Shown here in pieces: positions 40,218-49,696 of a stretch of 64,000 nucleotides of DNA; within the stretch, counting starts at the first letter, position 1, and every line of letters starts with the position of its first letter. The stretch spans positions 5,629,501 through 5,693,500 of the forward strand of contig NZ_CP041969.1 in NCBI RefSeq assembly GCF_014107495.1, in the 5' to 3' direction. The notes beneath the pieces were generated by a model that had not been told where the DNA came from, did not search any database, and was given only the letters and a program-made list of their open reading frames with translations. The translations under genes and the position numbers were made by a program. The stretch comes from Cohnella cholangitidis. Its GTDB lineage: Bacteria > Bacillota > Bacilli > Paenibacillales > Paenibacillaceae.

Positions 40218-40233
40218 TGACAATCAGTTGTCA
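40218..40233. promoter_or_regulatory. Palindrome, probable YafY-regulator operator
   Basis: TGACAA (40218-40223) and TTGTCA (40228-40233) are exact inverted repeats around TCAG, just after the regulator's stop codon and before the next gene. The second arm may double as a -35 box; no well-spaced -10 was found. Confidence 0.5.
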
Positions 40234-40280
40234 AGTTACTCCTAGTATAGTCAGGGTATAACCGATAAGGAGTGATTGAG

Positions 40281-41048
40281 ATGTCGCAACAACAGGTTGA
40301 ATCGCAATGCCAGAGCTGCGGAATGCCGCTAACCGGTCCAGAGGTGTTCGGATCGGATAAGTCCGGCGCCCCCGTTGAGGATTATTGTAGCTATTGTTAT
40401 ACGAACGGGGAATTCACCCAACCTGACTTTACGGTAAACGATATGGTCGGCTTCTGCGTTCCGTTTCTAGTCGAGCAAGGAATGGACGAGAATACCGCTC
40501 GCGGGATGCTGGCGGGGTCGCTTCCAAGCTTGAAACGTTGGTCATCCGTTCGAAACGAGCCGTCATACGCGCTGGTGCATAGGGACGAAATCAAGCTGGT
40601 CGGCATCGCGACGACGACTTCCAATGAGCAAGAGTTCGGTCCGCAAGCCCAAATCGGCGGTTTGTGGGATAAGTTCTGGAAGGAAGGCGTCCGGCAGTCG
40701 ATTCCGCATGTGCAGCAAGAATCTCCGCAGCCGATCTACGGATGCTACACCGATTACAAGAACGGAGCGGCGGGCGAATATAAGCTTCTGATCGGCTGCA
40801 GCGTGTCCGAGATCGGTCACCTTCCGGCCGGATTGGAGGCCAAGATCCTGCCTGCCTCGCAATATGCCGTATTTACGACTATGAGAGGCCACGCAACGAC
40901 AGTAGTAATAGAAGCATGGCAAGCGATATGGAGATGGTCGGCCGCATCGAAACTGCAAAGAACGTTCACGGGCGATTTCGAGCTCTACGACGAACGCAGC
41001 TCCGATCCCGACAATGCTCAGATCGATATTTACATCGCGGTTAAATGA
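40281..41048 (+). CDS. Zinc-ribbon plus GyrI-like effector-binding protein
   Basis: 255 residues. The first 90 form a treble-clef or zinc-ribbon domain with two Cys pairs (CQSCGMPL and YCSYCY) followed by a conserved helix region (FCVPFLVEQGMDENTA). The rest is a GyrI-like/AraC effector-binding domain (PIYGCYTDYKNG, AAGEYKLLIGC, YAVFTTMRG, and FELYDERSS near the end), which binds small molecules. There is no DNA-binding domain. The ATG at 40281 has AAGGAG eight bases upstream. It is paired with the YafY regulator, a common arrangement for drug-responsive genes. Confidence 0.85.
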   Translation: MSQQQVESQCQSCGMPLTGPEVFGSDKSGAPVEDYCSYCYTNGEFTQPDFTVNDMVGFCVPFLVEQGMDENTARGMLAGSLPSLKRWSSVRNEPSYALVHRDEIKLVGIATTTSNEQEFGPQAQIGGLWDKFWKEGVRQSIPHVQQESPQPIYGCYTDYKNGAAGEYKLLIGCSVSEIGHLPAGLEAKILPASQYAVFTTMRGHATTVVIEAWQAIWRWSAASKLQRTFTGDFELYDERSSDPDNAQIDIYIAVK

Positions 41049-41070
41049 TTGGAACTACGGTTTAAATGAT

Positions 41071-41105
41071 ACCTCGCCTTTATAGGTGAGGTTCTTTCTT
41101 TTTTC
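41071..41105 (+). terminator. Intrinsic terminator
   Basis: ACCTCGCC (41071-41078) pairs with GGTGAGGT (41085-41092) with one G-T pair, followed by a T-rich tract to 41105. It ends the YafY/GyrI-like unit. Confidence 0.85.
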
Positions 41106-41358
41106 TTCACCTTTATCGATGAGATACATCCCCGCAAAAGATAATTAATAGATTTTCTAACAGATAGAAAAAAATTCAACTACTTTCGAACGTTTTTACA
41201 TTCCTTTAACGTTTCCAAGAAGTTACGATTGAATTATTTCTATTTATCCGACGGGGGATATTCCTTCTTATAATATGTTAGACTCAGTTAGTGCACGATC
41301 GAGCAGATCGATTTTATCGCGTCCGTAGCCCACTAGATCAACAAGAGGCGGGGATATC
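41106..41358 (+). promoter_or_regulatory. Upstream region of the sugar two-component locus
   Basis: This 253-base AT-rich gap has no gene. A perfect TATAAT lies at 41269-41274 with a poor -35 (ATCCGA at 17 bases), which suits an activator-dependent promoter; no other supported element was found. Confidence 0.4.
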
Positions 41359-42978
41359 ATGTATAAACTACTCATCGTCGACGACGAAGCATTGGTACGG
41401 GAAGCGATCAAGGAACAGATGAGTTGGGAGCAGCTCGGCTTCGTATGTATCGGCGATTGCGAGGACGGGAAGGAAGCGCTCGAATTCATCGAACGGGAGA
41501 CGCCCGACGTCGTCCTGACCGATATCGGAATGCCTTTCATGGACGGCCTTGAGCTGACGAGCGAGCTGTCTATTAAATATCCGAACGTGAAGGTTATCAT
41601 TCTGACCGGATACGACGATTTCGAATTCGCGCAGCAGGCATTGAAGCTGCAAGCCGTGGACTATATTTTGAAACCGATTACAGCTACGGAGCTCGAAGAG
41701 ATCATCCGTAAGCTCGCCCGGGAAATGGATCACGAGAGAAGGCAGATCCAAGATTACGAGCATCTGAAACGCGAGTTAACGGCAAGCATGCCTTTGCTTA
41801 AGGAGCGGTTTCTGGAGCGGCTCGTTACCGCGCCTATGACCGAGAAGCAGATCAGGGAAAGCTCCGGTTACTTCGGAATCGAATGGAACGGACCGTACTT
41901 AATCGAGCTCGCGATCGACGTGGACGAATTCGAGTGGAGCGTTCCTTCAACTTTGTCCGATCAGGAGCTTATTCGATTCGCTCTCTTTAATATCGCGCAA
42001 GAAATCACGGAGAAATATACCGGAACCGCGATTTTCCGGGATCGGGAAAATCGCGTGCTCGTACTGCTATCGGGTCCGGATTCCGATGAACTGCAAGAAT
42101 ATTCACTGTCGGCGGCCGATGAAATCCGCAGCGCGGCTACATCTTATTTGCCAATCAAATTATCGATAGGGATAGGGCATGCGAGTATGTTGACGGACAA
42201 TGCGCCAATAGTCCACCGATCCGCGCTGTCCGCGTTGGACTATCGCTACGTCATCGGAATGAACGAAATCATACGCCTATCCGATATGGAGCGGCGGGAA
42301 CGGCCGGAACTGCTATCGGTCGTAACTTGGGAAAGCGAACTGGTGACGAAGCTGAAGACCGGAACGCTTCAAGAGATGGACGAATGGCTGAGAAAGCTGT
42401 TCGCGACGTTCCGGGAGCATGTATTTCCGATCGATATTTGTTATATCTATCTGCAGCGTATTCTATTGACGATGATGCACACCTTATATGAAGTAAACGG
42501 TCACGAGTCGCATGCGTTCGGTGAAGGCGTTAATCCGGTGACCGACATTAACGGCATGACCAATCTGGACGAGATGGAAGAATGGATGAAGGCGCTGTGC
42601 GGCAAAGCGGTTACCGTAATCAGAAGCTCGCGCGAGGATCAAAGCGCATTCCAGATAGCTAAGGCTATCGAGTTCGTTAAGGAACGTTATTCGGACCCGG
42701 ACTTATCGTTAAAGTCGGTTTGCCAGCACGTTTCGTTAAGCTCCAGCTATTTCAGCAGCATGTTCAAGAACCATAACGGCAAATCGTTCGTGGAATTCGT
42801 AACGCACGTGCGAATGGAGAAAGCCAAGGAATTGTTGAATTTGACGGCGATGAAGAGCTACGAAATCGCTTATGCGGTAGGGTATAGCGACCCGCATTAT
42901 TTCAGCGGTGCCTTCAAAAAGCATACCGGAGATACGCCTACGGACTATCGCAATAAAATGACGACAGGGAAAGCGTGA
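41359..42978 (+). CDS. Response regulator, receiver plus AraC-type DNA-binding domain
   Basis: 539 residues. An N-terminal receiver domain has the acidic pair (IVDDEA), phospho-acceptor Asp55 (VVLTDIGMP) and the later Lys (LKPITA). A long middle part of about 300 residues is typical of YesN-type regulators. The C-terminal 100 residues have two helix-turn-helix units (LSLKSVCQHVSLSSSYFS and SYEIAYAVGYSDPHYFSGAFK). It forms an operon with the sensor kinase seven bases downstream and probably activates the sugar importer genes at 45930-49548. Confidence 0.92.
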   Translation: MYKLLIVDDEALVREAIKEQMSWEQLGFVCIGDCEDGKEALEFIERETPDVVLTDIGMPFMDGLELTSELSIKYPNVKVIILTGYDDFEFAQQALKLQAVDYILKPITATELEEIIRKLAREMDHERRQIQDYEHLKRELTASMPLLKERFLERLVTAPMTEKQIRESSGYFGIEWNGPYLIELAIDVDEFEWSVPSTLSDQELIRFALFNIAQEITEKYTGTAIFRDRENRVLVLLSGPDSDELQEYSLSAADEIRSAATSYLPIKLSIGIGHASMLTDNAPIVHRSALSALDYRYVIGMNEIIRLSDMERRERPELLSVVTWESELVTKLKTGTLQEMDEWLRKLFATFREHVFPIDICYIYLQRILLTMMHTLYEVNGHESHAFGEGVNPVTDINGMTNLDEMEEWMKALCGKAVTVIRSSREDQSAFQIAKAIEFVKERYSDPDLSLKSVCQHVSLSSSYFSSMFKNHNGKSFVEFVTHVRMEKAKELLNLTAMKSYEIAYAVGYSDPHYFSGAFKKHTGDTPTDYRNKMTTGKA

Positions 42979-42984
42979 TGACAG

Positions 42985-44766
42985 GTGGGTATCTTCTCGC
43001 GACTACGCAGCATTCAGACGAACATGGTGCTCGCATTTGTTATTCTGATTTTGATGACCATACTGATCATGAGCATTACGTCTTACTATTTGACTAAAGA
43101 AGCGGTTAAATCGAAAGCGCAAGCGTACACGACCGAGCTTGTGAAACAGGTAAATAACAATATCAAATCTTACGTGAACGGCATGAAGAGCATGTCCGAT
43201 CTCGTAGTCGGCAACCACGCCGTTCAGCAATATTTGTCCACCACGGAATTCGGCAGCCTGCAAGAGGAGAAGAAAGCGAAGGAAGCCGTAGCCGATATGC
43301 TAGAGTCGATGCTCGTATCCCGGACGGATATTTCGTCGGTTAACGTGATCGGTTACGGAGGACAGTTCGTGTCCGGAAGGAAGGATCTGGAGCTTAATCC
43401 TTACATCGATATTACCGGTTTAAGTTGGTATACGAAAGCGAAAGAAGCGGGCGGGGAGAGCGTCATCTCTCCCTCGCACGTCCAGCCGGTGTTCAAAGAT
43501 CGATATCCTTGGGTCGTCTCGCTAAGCCGGGAACTCATCAGCAGGGACGGACAGACGAAGCTCGGCGTCTTTTTGGTCGATCTGAATTTCAGCGTCATGA
43601 ACGATATGGTCAAAGAGATTAGGCTTGGCCAACGGGGTTATTTGTTTATCGTCGATTCCGGCGGGAAAATCGTGTACCATCCGCAGCAACAGCTCATCTA
43701 TAGCAATTTGAAGTCCGAGATGATCGATCAGGTGCTCGAAATCGAGAACGGTACGTTCACGAGCGACGAAGGCAGCGATAGTCGGATGTATACGGTGCAA
43801 AACTCCGATTTCGGCTGGAAAATCGTCGGCGTATCGTACGTGAACGAACTTGTCGATAACCAGAACGAAGTTCGGTTGTCCTTTATTATTCTGGGGTTGA
43901 TTTGCATCGTCATCGCGATCGTCATTTCGGTTTTCCTATCGCAGCGGGTCAGCCGGCCGATCAAGCAACTGCAGGACTCCATGAAAGAAGTGGAGAAAGG
44001 CAATTTCGATATTCACGTGAGCGTTCCCAAGACGATCGAGATCGGCAGGCTTGCGCGGGCATTCAATATCATGGTCGGGAAAATCAAAGAGCTGATGTCC
44101 CAGACGGTGCTCGACCAGGAGCAGAAACGCAAGAGCGAAATCAACGCGCTTCAAGCTCAGATCAACCCGCATTTTTTGTATAATACGTTGGACTCCATCG
44201 TTTGGATGGCCGAGAGCAATAAATCCCGAGAGGTCGTATTGATGACTTCGGCGCTAGCCAAGCTGTTCCGGGCGTCTATCAGCAAAGGAGAAGAGCTGGT
44301 ATCGATCAAAACGGAAATAGACCATATCACGAACTATTTAATGATTCAGAAAATGCGTTACAAAAACAAATTGGACTACCAGATTGAAATTAGCGATTCG
44401 ATACAGCATTTTTTGACCATTAAAGTCATTCTGCAGCCGATCGTCGAGAACGCGATCTATCATGGCATCAAGATGAAGCACGGGCCTGGCTTGATTACGA
44501 TTACGGCCGAGGAGACGGAAGCGGATATCTTCTTGATCGTCGAAGATAACGGAAAGGGCATGGACGAGGACAAGCTGCGGACGATGCTGCTCCCGGCGCC
44601 GCAACAGAGCGAAGGAAGAGGCGTAGGCGTAAGAAACGTTCATGAACGGCTTCAATTGTATTTCGGGCCGCAATACGGACTGACTTATAAGAGCTCGTTA
44701 GACCAAGGTACGACCGTCTATATTCGCATCCCTAAATCGATTCCGCCGGCAAAGGAGGAAACCTGA
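42985..44766 (+). CDS. Sensor histidine kinase, YesM type
   Basis: 593 residues. A membrane segment near the start (MVLAFVILILMTILIMSI) is followed by an outside dCache-like sensor of about 260 residues and a second membrane segment (FIILGLICIVIAIVISVF). Then come a HAMP domain (RVSRPIKQLQDSMKEV), the His kinase motif (QINPHFLYNTLDSI) and an ATPase domain (VEDNGKGMDE). The GTG start has a weak site. It pairs with the YesN-type regulator upstream. Its stop overlaps the start of a membrane-anchored sugar-binding protein by one base, which suggests the two sense a ligand together. Confidence 0.92.
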   Translation: MGIFSRLRSIQTNMVLAFVILILMTILIMSITSYYLTKEAVKSKAQAYTTELVKQVNNNIKSYVNGMKSMSDLVVGNHAVQQYLSTTEFGSLQEEKKAKEAVADMLESMLVSRTDISSVNVIGYGGQFVSGRKDLELNPYIDITGLSWYTKAKEAGGESVISPSHVQPVFKDRYPWVVSLSRELISRDGQTKLGVFLVDLNFSVMNDMVKEIRLGQRGYLFIVDSGGKIVYHPQQQLIYSNLKSEMIDQVLEIENGTFTSDEGSDSRMYTVQNSDFGWKIVGVSYVNELVDNQNEVRLSFIILGLICIVIAIVISVFLSQRVSRPIKQLQDSMKEVEKGNFDIHVSVPKTIEIGRLARAFNIMVGKIKELMSQTVLDQEQKRKSEINALQAQINPHFLYNTLDSIVWMAESNKSREVVLMTSALAKLFRASISKGEELVSIKTEIDHITNYLMIQKMRYKNKLDYQIEISDSIQHFLTIKVILQPIVENAIYHGIKMKHGPGLITITAEETEADIFLIVEDNGKGMDEDKLRTMLLPAPQQSEGRGVGVRNVHERLQLYFGPQYGLTYKSSLDQGTTVYIRIPKSIPPAKEET

Positions 44767-45749
44767 TGCCTAAGGCACACCAACGGTCGATCGGGGCGAT
44801 CTTCCTCATTCTCGCAGTCATCGCAGGTCTCTTGTACGGGTTCAACGGACTGTCCGACAAGAAACAGTTAGACATCACGGTCATAATCAAGTCGACGGAT
44901 GCTTCGATCGAGTTCTGGGAAGTGTTGGTCGATGGCATCCACGAAGCTTCCCAGGAGTTCGATACTAACGTACAAGTGTGGGGCTCCAAAACCGAAACGG
45001 ACGTCGAGGAGCAAATTGCCCTCGTGGAGAAAGCGATACATGACCGGCCGGACGCCATCGTGCTGGCTGCGAACGACTACGATCTATTGGTTCCCGTCGC
45101 GGAAAAGGTGAAGAAGAACGGGATCGATCTCATTATCGTCGATTCCGGAATCCGTTCCGACGTCGCGAGGAGCATTGTCGCTACGGATAACGTCAAAGCC
45201 GGCAAAGAAGCGGGCCAAGCGATGAAGCAGCAATTGGCCGGTCCGGCGAAAGTAGCGATCATCAGTTATGTCAAAAACGCCGCTTCGCATATCGACCGGG
45301 AAAAAGGAGTTCGGGAAATTCTCGCAGGCAATCCGAACATCGAGTTGCTAGATACTTTTTATGTCGAGGGGTCCGAACAAAATGCTTATTTCATGGCTAA
45401 AGAGATATTAAGCAAGTACCCCGACATGCTTGGAATCGTCGGGCTTAACGAACCGACGACGGTAGGAGCGGGAAGGGCGATCCAAGAGCTTGAGCTTAAG
45501 GACAGGGTCAAGCTGATCGGGTTCGATAGCTCCTTCAATGAAATCAAGCTCCTGGATGAGGGAGTTATTCAGGCGACCGTCATTCAGCGTCCGTTTCAGA
45601 TGGGATATTTAAGCATCAAGACGGCAGTGGAGGCGGCAAGGGGGGAGCAAATTCCCGATAGAATCGACACGGGCTCCTTGCTTATAACGAAACAAAATAT
45701 GTACGAAGAGGAAAACCAGAAGCTGTTGTTCCCATTCGTCGGCAACTGA
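44766..45749 (+). CDS. Membrane-anchored periplasmic sugar-binding protein (sensor partner)
   Basis: 327 residues. An N-terminal hydrophobic segment (IGAIFLILAVIAGLLYGF) lacks a lipobox Cys, so it is probably a signal anchor rather than a lipoprotein. The rest is a type 1 periplasmic binding fold of the ribose/galactose family (VWGSKTETDVEEQI, AIVLAANDYD, LIIVDSGI, GIVGLNEPTTVGAGRAI, LIGFDSS). It overlaps the kinase stop by one base and is followed by a terminator. It is therefore made with the two-component system, not with the importer. A role in presenting sugar to the kinase, as in XylFII-LytS pairs, is an inference. Confidence 0.85.
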   Translation: MPKAHQRSIGAIFLILAVIAGLLYGFNGLSDKKQLDITVIIKSTDASIEFWEVLVDGIHEASQEFDTNVQVWGSKTETDVEEQIALVEKAIHDRPDAIVLAANDYDLLVPVAEKVKKNGIDLIIVDSGIRSDVARSIVATDNVKAGKEAGQAMKQQLAGPAKVAIISYVKNAASHIDREKGVREILAGNPNIELLDTFYVEGSEQNAYFMAKEILSKYPDMLGIVGLNEPTTVGAGRAIQELELKDRVKLIGFDSSFNEIKLLDEGVIQATVIQRPFQMGYLSIKTAVEAARGEQIPDRIDTGSLLITKQNMYEEENQKLLFPFVGN

Positions 45750-45750
45750 A

Positions 45751-45800
45751 GAGGCGGTTTCGGAAGGTCGGTAAACGACTTGCCGAAACCGTCTCTTTGT
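45751..45800 (+). terminator. Intrinsic terminator
   Basis: GAGGCGGTTTCGG (45751-45763) pairs with CCGAAACCGTCTC (45783-45795) with one G-T pair; TTTGTTT follows. It separates the sensor operon from the importer operon. Confidence 0.85.
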
Positions 45801-45858
45801 TTATATTCGCTGAAAGGCAACCTCATAAATTATTCGACTCTTACAGGAAGAAATCACA

Positions 45859-45872
45859 TGTAAGCGCTTCGA
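45859..45872. promoter_or_regulatory. Cre-like catabolite control site
   Basis: TGTAAGCGCTTCGA fits the CcpA site pattern TGWAANCGNTNWCA except at two late positions. It lies 57 bases before the importer ATPase start, a suitable place for glucose repression. Confidence 0.5.
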
Positions 45873-45929
45873 TTCTGCGTGTAAAGTGAATATCAACAAC
45901 AAGAACAAGGAGTTGGGAGGGAAACAGCG

Positions 45930-47438
45930 GTGAGTCAAGTTGTCGTGAAGATGGAAGGTATCGAGAAGCATTTCGCCGGCGTTCACGCCCTAAAGCAATG
46001 CCAATTCGAACTGCGTGCCGGGGAAGTGCATGCCCTAGTGGGAGAGAACGGCGCGGGAAAATCGACGATGATGAAAGTGCTGACCGGCGTCTATCAGAAA
46101 GATGAAGGGCGCATTATCTATCAAGGGAACGAAGTTCACATTCCCGATACGGGCTCGGCTCAGAAATTAGGCATCAGCATGATCCACCAGGAGTTGAATC
46201 TGGCCCTCGATCTAACGGTCGCGCAAAATATTTTTATCGGCAAGGAGCCCCGCAAGGCGATTCGCTTGTTCCTGGACGACAAAGAAATGAATCGGCAGAC
46301 GGCGATTTTGCTGAAGCAAATGAATTTGGATATCGAGCCGACGACTCCCGTGTCGGAGTTGACCGTGGCCAAACAGCAAATGGTAGAGATCATTAAAGCC
46401 ATCTCTTACGACTCTCAAGTCATGATCATGGACGAACCGACGGCCGCTCTTAGCGACGCCGAGATCGAAGAGTTGTTCAAGATGATCGATAAGCTAAGAG
46501 CCAAAGGAGTAGGCATCGTATATATCTCCCATCGGATGGCCGAGTTGAAAAGAATAACCGATCGAATTACGGTCATGCGGGACGGAAGCTATATCGATAC
46601 CGTGAATACAGGCGAAGTCAGCATTGACCGAATTATCTCGATGATGGTAGGCAGAGAGATTTATCAGCCGACCAAGCCGGATCGCCGAATGCCGGGCGAC
46701 AACGATGTCGTGCTTGAAGTACGCAATCTGAACCGCGGGAAAGTGCTTCAAGATGTTAGTTTTTCGCTCCGCAAGGGAGAAATTCTCGGCGTAGCCGGAC
46801 TCGTCGGAGCGGGAAGAACGGAAACCGCGCGCGCGATATTCGGAGCCGACCCGGTCGAATCCGGGGAGATCTATATTCGCGGCAGTAAAGTGCGGATTTC
46901 GGGACCGGATCAAGCGGTCAAGCACGGCATTGGGTATTTGTCCGAAGATAGGAAGCACTATGGCTGCCTGCTAGAGATGGACGTCAAAACGAACGTCGGG
47001 ATTGCCGCTTTGGAACGGTTCGCGAAAGGCTTCGGCTGGATGAACGACAAGCGAATGGCGGACGTGGCGAACAACGTTGTCGAGGAGCTGAAGGTCAAGA
47101 CGCCGGGCATCGGGCAGAAGCTGAAAAATTTGTCCGGCGGCAATCAGCAGAAAGTCATTATCGGCAAATGGCTAACGCGCGACTGCGACATTCTGATCTT
47201 CGACGAGCCGACGCGCGGAATCGATATCGGAGCCAAGAGCGAGATTTATAAATTGTTGGAGAGTCTAGCGGCCTCGGGCAAGTCGATCATCATGATCAGC
47301 TCGGAGCTTCCGGAAATCTTAAGGCTTAGCCATCGCATTATCGTCATGTGCGAAGGAAGAATTACCGGAGAGATGATCAATGACGAACAGGCTACGCAAG
47401 AACAGATCATGACGTACGCAACGGACAGAATTAGCTAG
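45930..47438 (+). CDS. Sugar ABC transporter ATPase (RbsA/MglA type)
   Basis: 502 residues with two fused ATPase halves, as in ribose/galactose importers. The first half is complete (GENGAGKST, LTVAKQQMVEI in place of the usual signature, VMIMDEPTAAL). The second half has the degenerate Walker A (GLVGAGRTE), a good signature (LSGGNQQK) and ILIFDEPTRGID. The GTG at 45930 follows GGGAGGG. It begins the importer operon with the permease and binding protein. Confidence 0.93.
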   Translation: MSQVVVKMEGIEKHFAGVHALKQCQFELRAGEVHALVGENGAGKSTMMKVLTGVYQKDEGRIIYQGNEVHIPDTGSAQKLGISMIHQELNLALDLTVAQNIFIGKEPRKAIRLFLDDKEMNRQTAILLKQMNLDIEPTTPVSELTVAKQQMVEIIKAISYDSQVMIMDEPTAALSDAEIEELFKMIDKLRAKGVGIVYISHRMAELKRITDRITVMRDGSYIDTVNTGEVSIDRIISMMVGREIYQPTKPDRRMPGDNDVVLEVRNLNRGKVLQDVSFSLRKGEILGVAGLVGAGRTETARAIFGADPVESGEIYIRGSKVRISGPDQAVKHGIGYLSEDRKHYGCLLEMDVKTNVGIAALERFAKGFGWMNDKRMADVANNVVEELKVKTPGIGQKLKNLSGGNQQKVIIGKWLTRDCDILIFDEPTRGIDIGAKSEIYKLLESLAASGKSIIMISSELPEILRLSHRIIVMCEGRITGEMINDEQATQEQIMTYATDRIS

Positions 47439-47468
47439 AACCGGTATTAAGAAAGAGAGGGAGTCTTC

Positions 47469-48464
47469 ATGAAATTAGCAACAGGAGAAATCCGGAAAAA
47501 GCGGTTTGCGGTTAACGCGGGACTGCAGCAGTTTTTGGCCTTCGGAAGCTTGATTTTACTCGTCCTATTTTTCTCGTTAGCATCCGGCAATTTTTTCAAT
47601 TTCTCCAATATCGTCGGGATTCTGCTCTCTACCGCGGTTATCGGCGTACTGGCGCTGGGGGTCACTTTCGTAATCGTGACCGGAGGGATAGACTTGTCGG
47701 TCGGAACGGTAATGACGCTGAGCGCGGTAATGACGGGCGTGTTCATCACGATGTGGGGCTTGCCGGTGTGGGTCGGCATTATCGGGGGCTTGTTAACGGG
47801 GGCGCTGTGCGGTTTCGTGTCGGGTTATGCGATAGCGCGGCTAGGCATTCCGCCGTTCATCGCCACGTTGGCCATGATGATGATCGCCAAAGGGCTTGCG
47901 CTCGTCATTTCGGGCACGAAGCCGATCTATTTCACGGACGACGAAGTGTTCATGGAAATTTCGTTAGGTTCGGTGCTGGGAGATTTGATTCCCGGATTCG
48001 ATATTCCGAACGCCGTGCTCGTATTCTTCCTCGCGGCGGTCATCGGCAGCATCTTGCTGGCTCGTACGATCGTCGGACGCTACAACTTCGCGATCGGCAG
48101 CAACGAAGAAGCGACTCGTCTCTCCGGGGTTAACGTTCGGAAATGGAAAATTATCATCTATATGATTACTGGCGTGTTTACCGGTCTAGCCGGCGTGCTC
48201 ATGGCGTCTCGCCTGAACTCGGCGCAGCCTTCGCTTGGAATGGGTTACGAGCTCGAGGCCATCGCGGCCGTCGTCATCGGCGGCACTTCGCTCAATGGCG
48301 GTAAAGGAACGATCGTAGGCACGGTTATCGGCGCGTTGATCATGAGCGTATTGACGAACGGTCTTCGCATTATGTCGGTTCCTCAAGAGTGGCAGACGGT
48401 CGTCGTCGGTTTTGTTATCTTGCTCGCCGTATACGCGGATATTTTACGTCGTCGCAAAGCCTAA
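47469..48464 (+). CDS. Sugar ABC transporter permease (RbsC type)
   Basis: 331 residues, very hydrophobic, about 8-10 membrane segments. It has the typical blocks GVTFVIVTGGIDLSVGT, GIPPFIATLAMM and VIGGTSLNGGKGT of ribose/galactose permeases. It begins 30 bases after the ATPase gene with GAGAGGGAG before the ATG. It forms the membrane channel for the importer. Confidence 0.93.
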   Translation: MKLATGEIRKKRFAVNAGLQQFLAFGSLILLVLFFSLASGNFFNFSNIVGILLSTAVIGVLALGVTFVIVTGGIDLSVGTVMTLSAVMTGVFITMWGLPVWVGIIGGLLTGALCGFVSGYAIARLGIPPFIATLAMMMIAKGLALVISGTKPIYFTDDEVFMEISLGSVLGDLIPGFDIPNAVLVFFLAAVIGSILLARTIVGRYNFAIGSNEEATRLSGVNVRKWKIIIYMITGVFTGLAGVLMASRLNSAQPSLGMGYELEAIAAVVIGGTSLNGGKGTIVGTVIGALIMSVLTNGLRIMSVPQEWQTVVVGFVILLAVYADILRRRKA

Positions 48465-48534
48465 CGCTGGTATGGTCTCCGATGGAGATTATATAAATCA
48501 AGCAATTATCTTTCATAACAAAGGGGATACGAGG

Positions 48535-49548
48535 ATGAAAAAGGGTTGGTTATTGATGGTATTGGCGCTTATGCTCGTCATCAGCGCTTGCGGTTCGAAC
48601 AACAACAACAACGGCAACAAAGGAAGTTCGTCGTCGCCTGCGGCTTCTCCAAGCGCGGAAGCGAAGGCCGAAGGACAAAAGATGTACATTCCGATCATCT
48701 CCAAAGGGTTCCAGCACCAATTCTGGCAAGCGGTCAAAGCCGGAGCGGAGAAAGCGGCCGCCGAATTGAACGTCGAGATTACTTTCGAAGGACCCGAAAC
48801 CGAATCGCAAGTCGATAAGCAGCTTGAGATGCTTCAAGTAGGCTTGGACAAAAAACCGAGCGCGATCGGATTCGCTGCGCTCGACAGCCAAGCTTCGATT
48901 CCGCTCCTGAAGAAAGCCCAAGATGCCGGAATTCCGATCGTCGCATTCGACTCCGGCGTGGAAAGCGATATTCCGGTAACTACGGTTGCAACGAACAATG
49001 CGGTAGCGGCAGGCATCGCGGCGGATAAAATGGCCGAGCTTATCGGCGGCGAAGGCGAAGTCGCGGTCATCGCGCATGACCAAACGAGCCGCACGGGCAT
49101 TGATCGCCGCGACGGATTCGTAAACCGTATAAAAGAAAAGTATCCGAACATCAAAATCGTCGATATCCAATACGGCGGCGGGGACCACTTGAAATCGACC
49201 GATGCCGCTAAAGCCATTATGCAGGCTTACCCGAACCTCAAAGGCTTCTTCGGCACGAACGAAGGCTCCGCGATCGGCGTCATCAACGCGGTAGCCGAAA
49301 CGAAAAAAGAAGGAAAAATTACCGTTATCGGCTATGACTCCGGCAAAGCGCAAATCGATGCGATCAAAAACGGCCTGATGGCGGGAGCGGTATCGCAAAA
49401 TCCGGTCGGCATCGGTTATGAAACGGTTAGAGCAGCCGTAGCTGCCGCGAAAGGCGAACAAGTAGAGCCTGTAATCGACAGCGGATTCGTATGGTACGAC
49501 AAAACGAATATCGACAACGAAGACGTCAAAGCCGTTCTCTATGAATAA
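48535..49548 (+). CDS. Sugar ABC transporter substrate-binding lipoprotein
   Basis: 337 residues. A signal peptide ends in the lipobox VISACGS, followed by an Asn/Ser/Pro-rich linker and a ribose-type binding fold (GFQHQFWQAVKAGAEKAA, PIVAFDSGV, KGFFGTNEGSAIG, VIGYDSGKAQ). The frame is open from 48412, but the ATG at 48535 starts the signal peptide and has GAGG before it. It is the last gene of the importer operon, followed by a terminator. The sugar is unknown; galactose or a related pentose is possible given the galactosidases downstream. Confidence 0.93.
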   Translation: MKKGWLLMVLALMLVISACGSNNNNNGNKGSSSSPAASPSAEAKAEGQKMYIPIISKGFQHQFWQAVKAGAEKAAAELNVEITFEGPETESQVDKQLEMLQVGLDKKPSAIGFAALDSQASIPLLKKAQDAGIPIVAFDSGVESDIPVTTVATNNAVAAGIAADKMAELIGGEGEVAVIAHDQTSRTGIDRRDGFVNRIKEKYPNIKIVDIQYGGGDHLKSTDAAKAIMQAYPNLKGFFGTNEGSAIGVINAVAETKKEGKITVIGYDSGKAQIDAIKNGLMAGAVSQNPVGIGYETVRAAVAAAKGEQVEPVIDSGFVWYDKTNIDNEDVKAVLYE

Positions 49549-49572
49549 ACGAATATAACTAGCGAAATGCCG

Positions 49573-49625
49573 AAACAGCCAGCCGCAGCTCGGAGAGCGA
49601 GGGCTGGCTGTTTTGTTGTTTTTTT
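49573..49625 (+). terminator. Intrinsic terminator
   Basis: AAACAGCCAGCC (49573-49584) is the exact reverse complement of GGCTGGCTGTTT (49602-49613), and a T-rich tract follows to 49625. Confidence 0.9.
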
Positions 49626-49696
49626 GGCAAGGCAAGGTAGGTATTTCCATTTGGATGTCGAACTTACATCTATGAACCCATCCTTGAGGAGGAATA

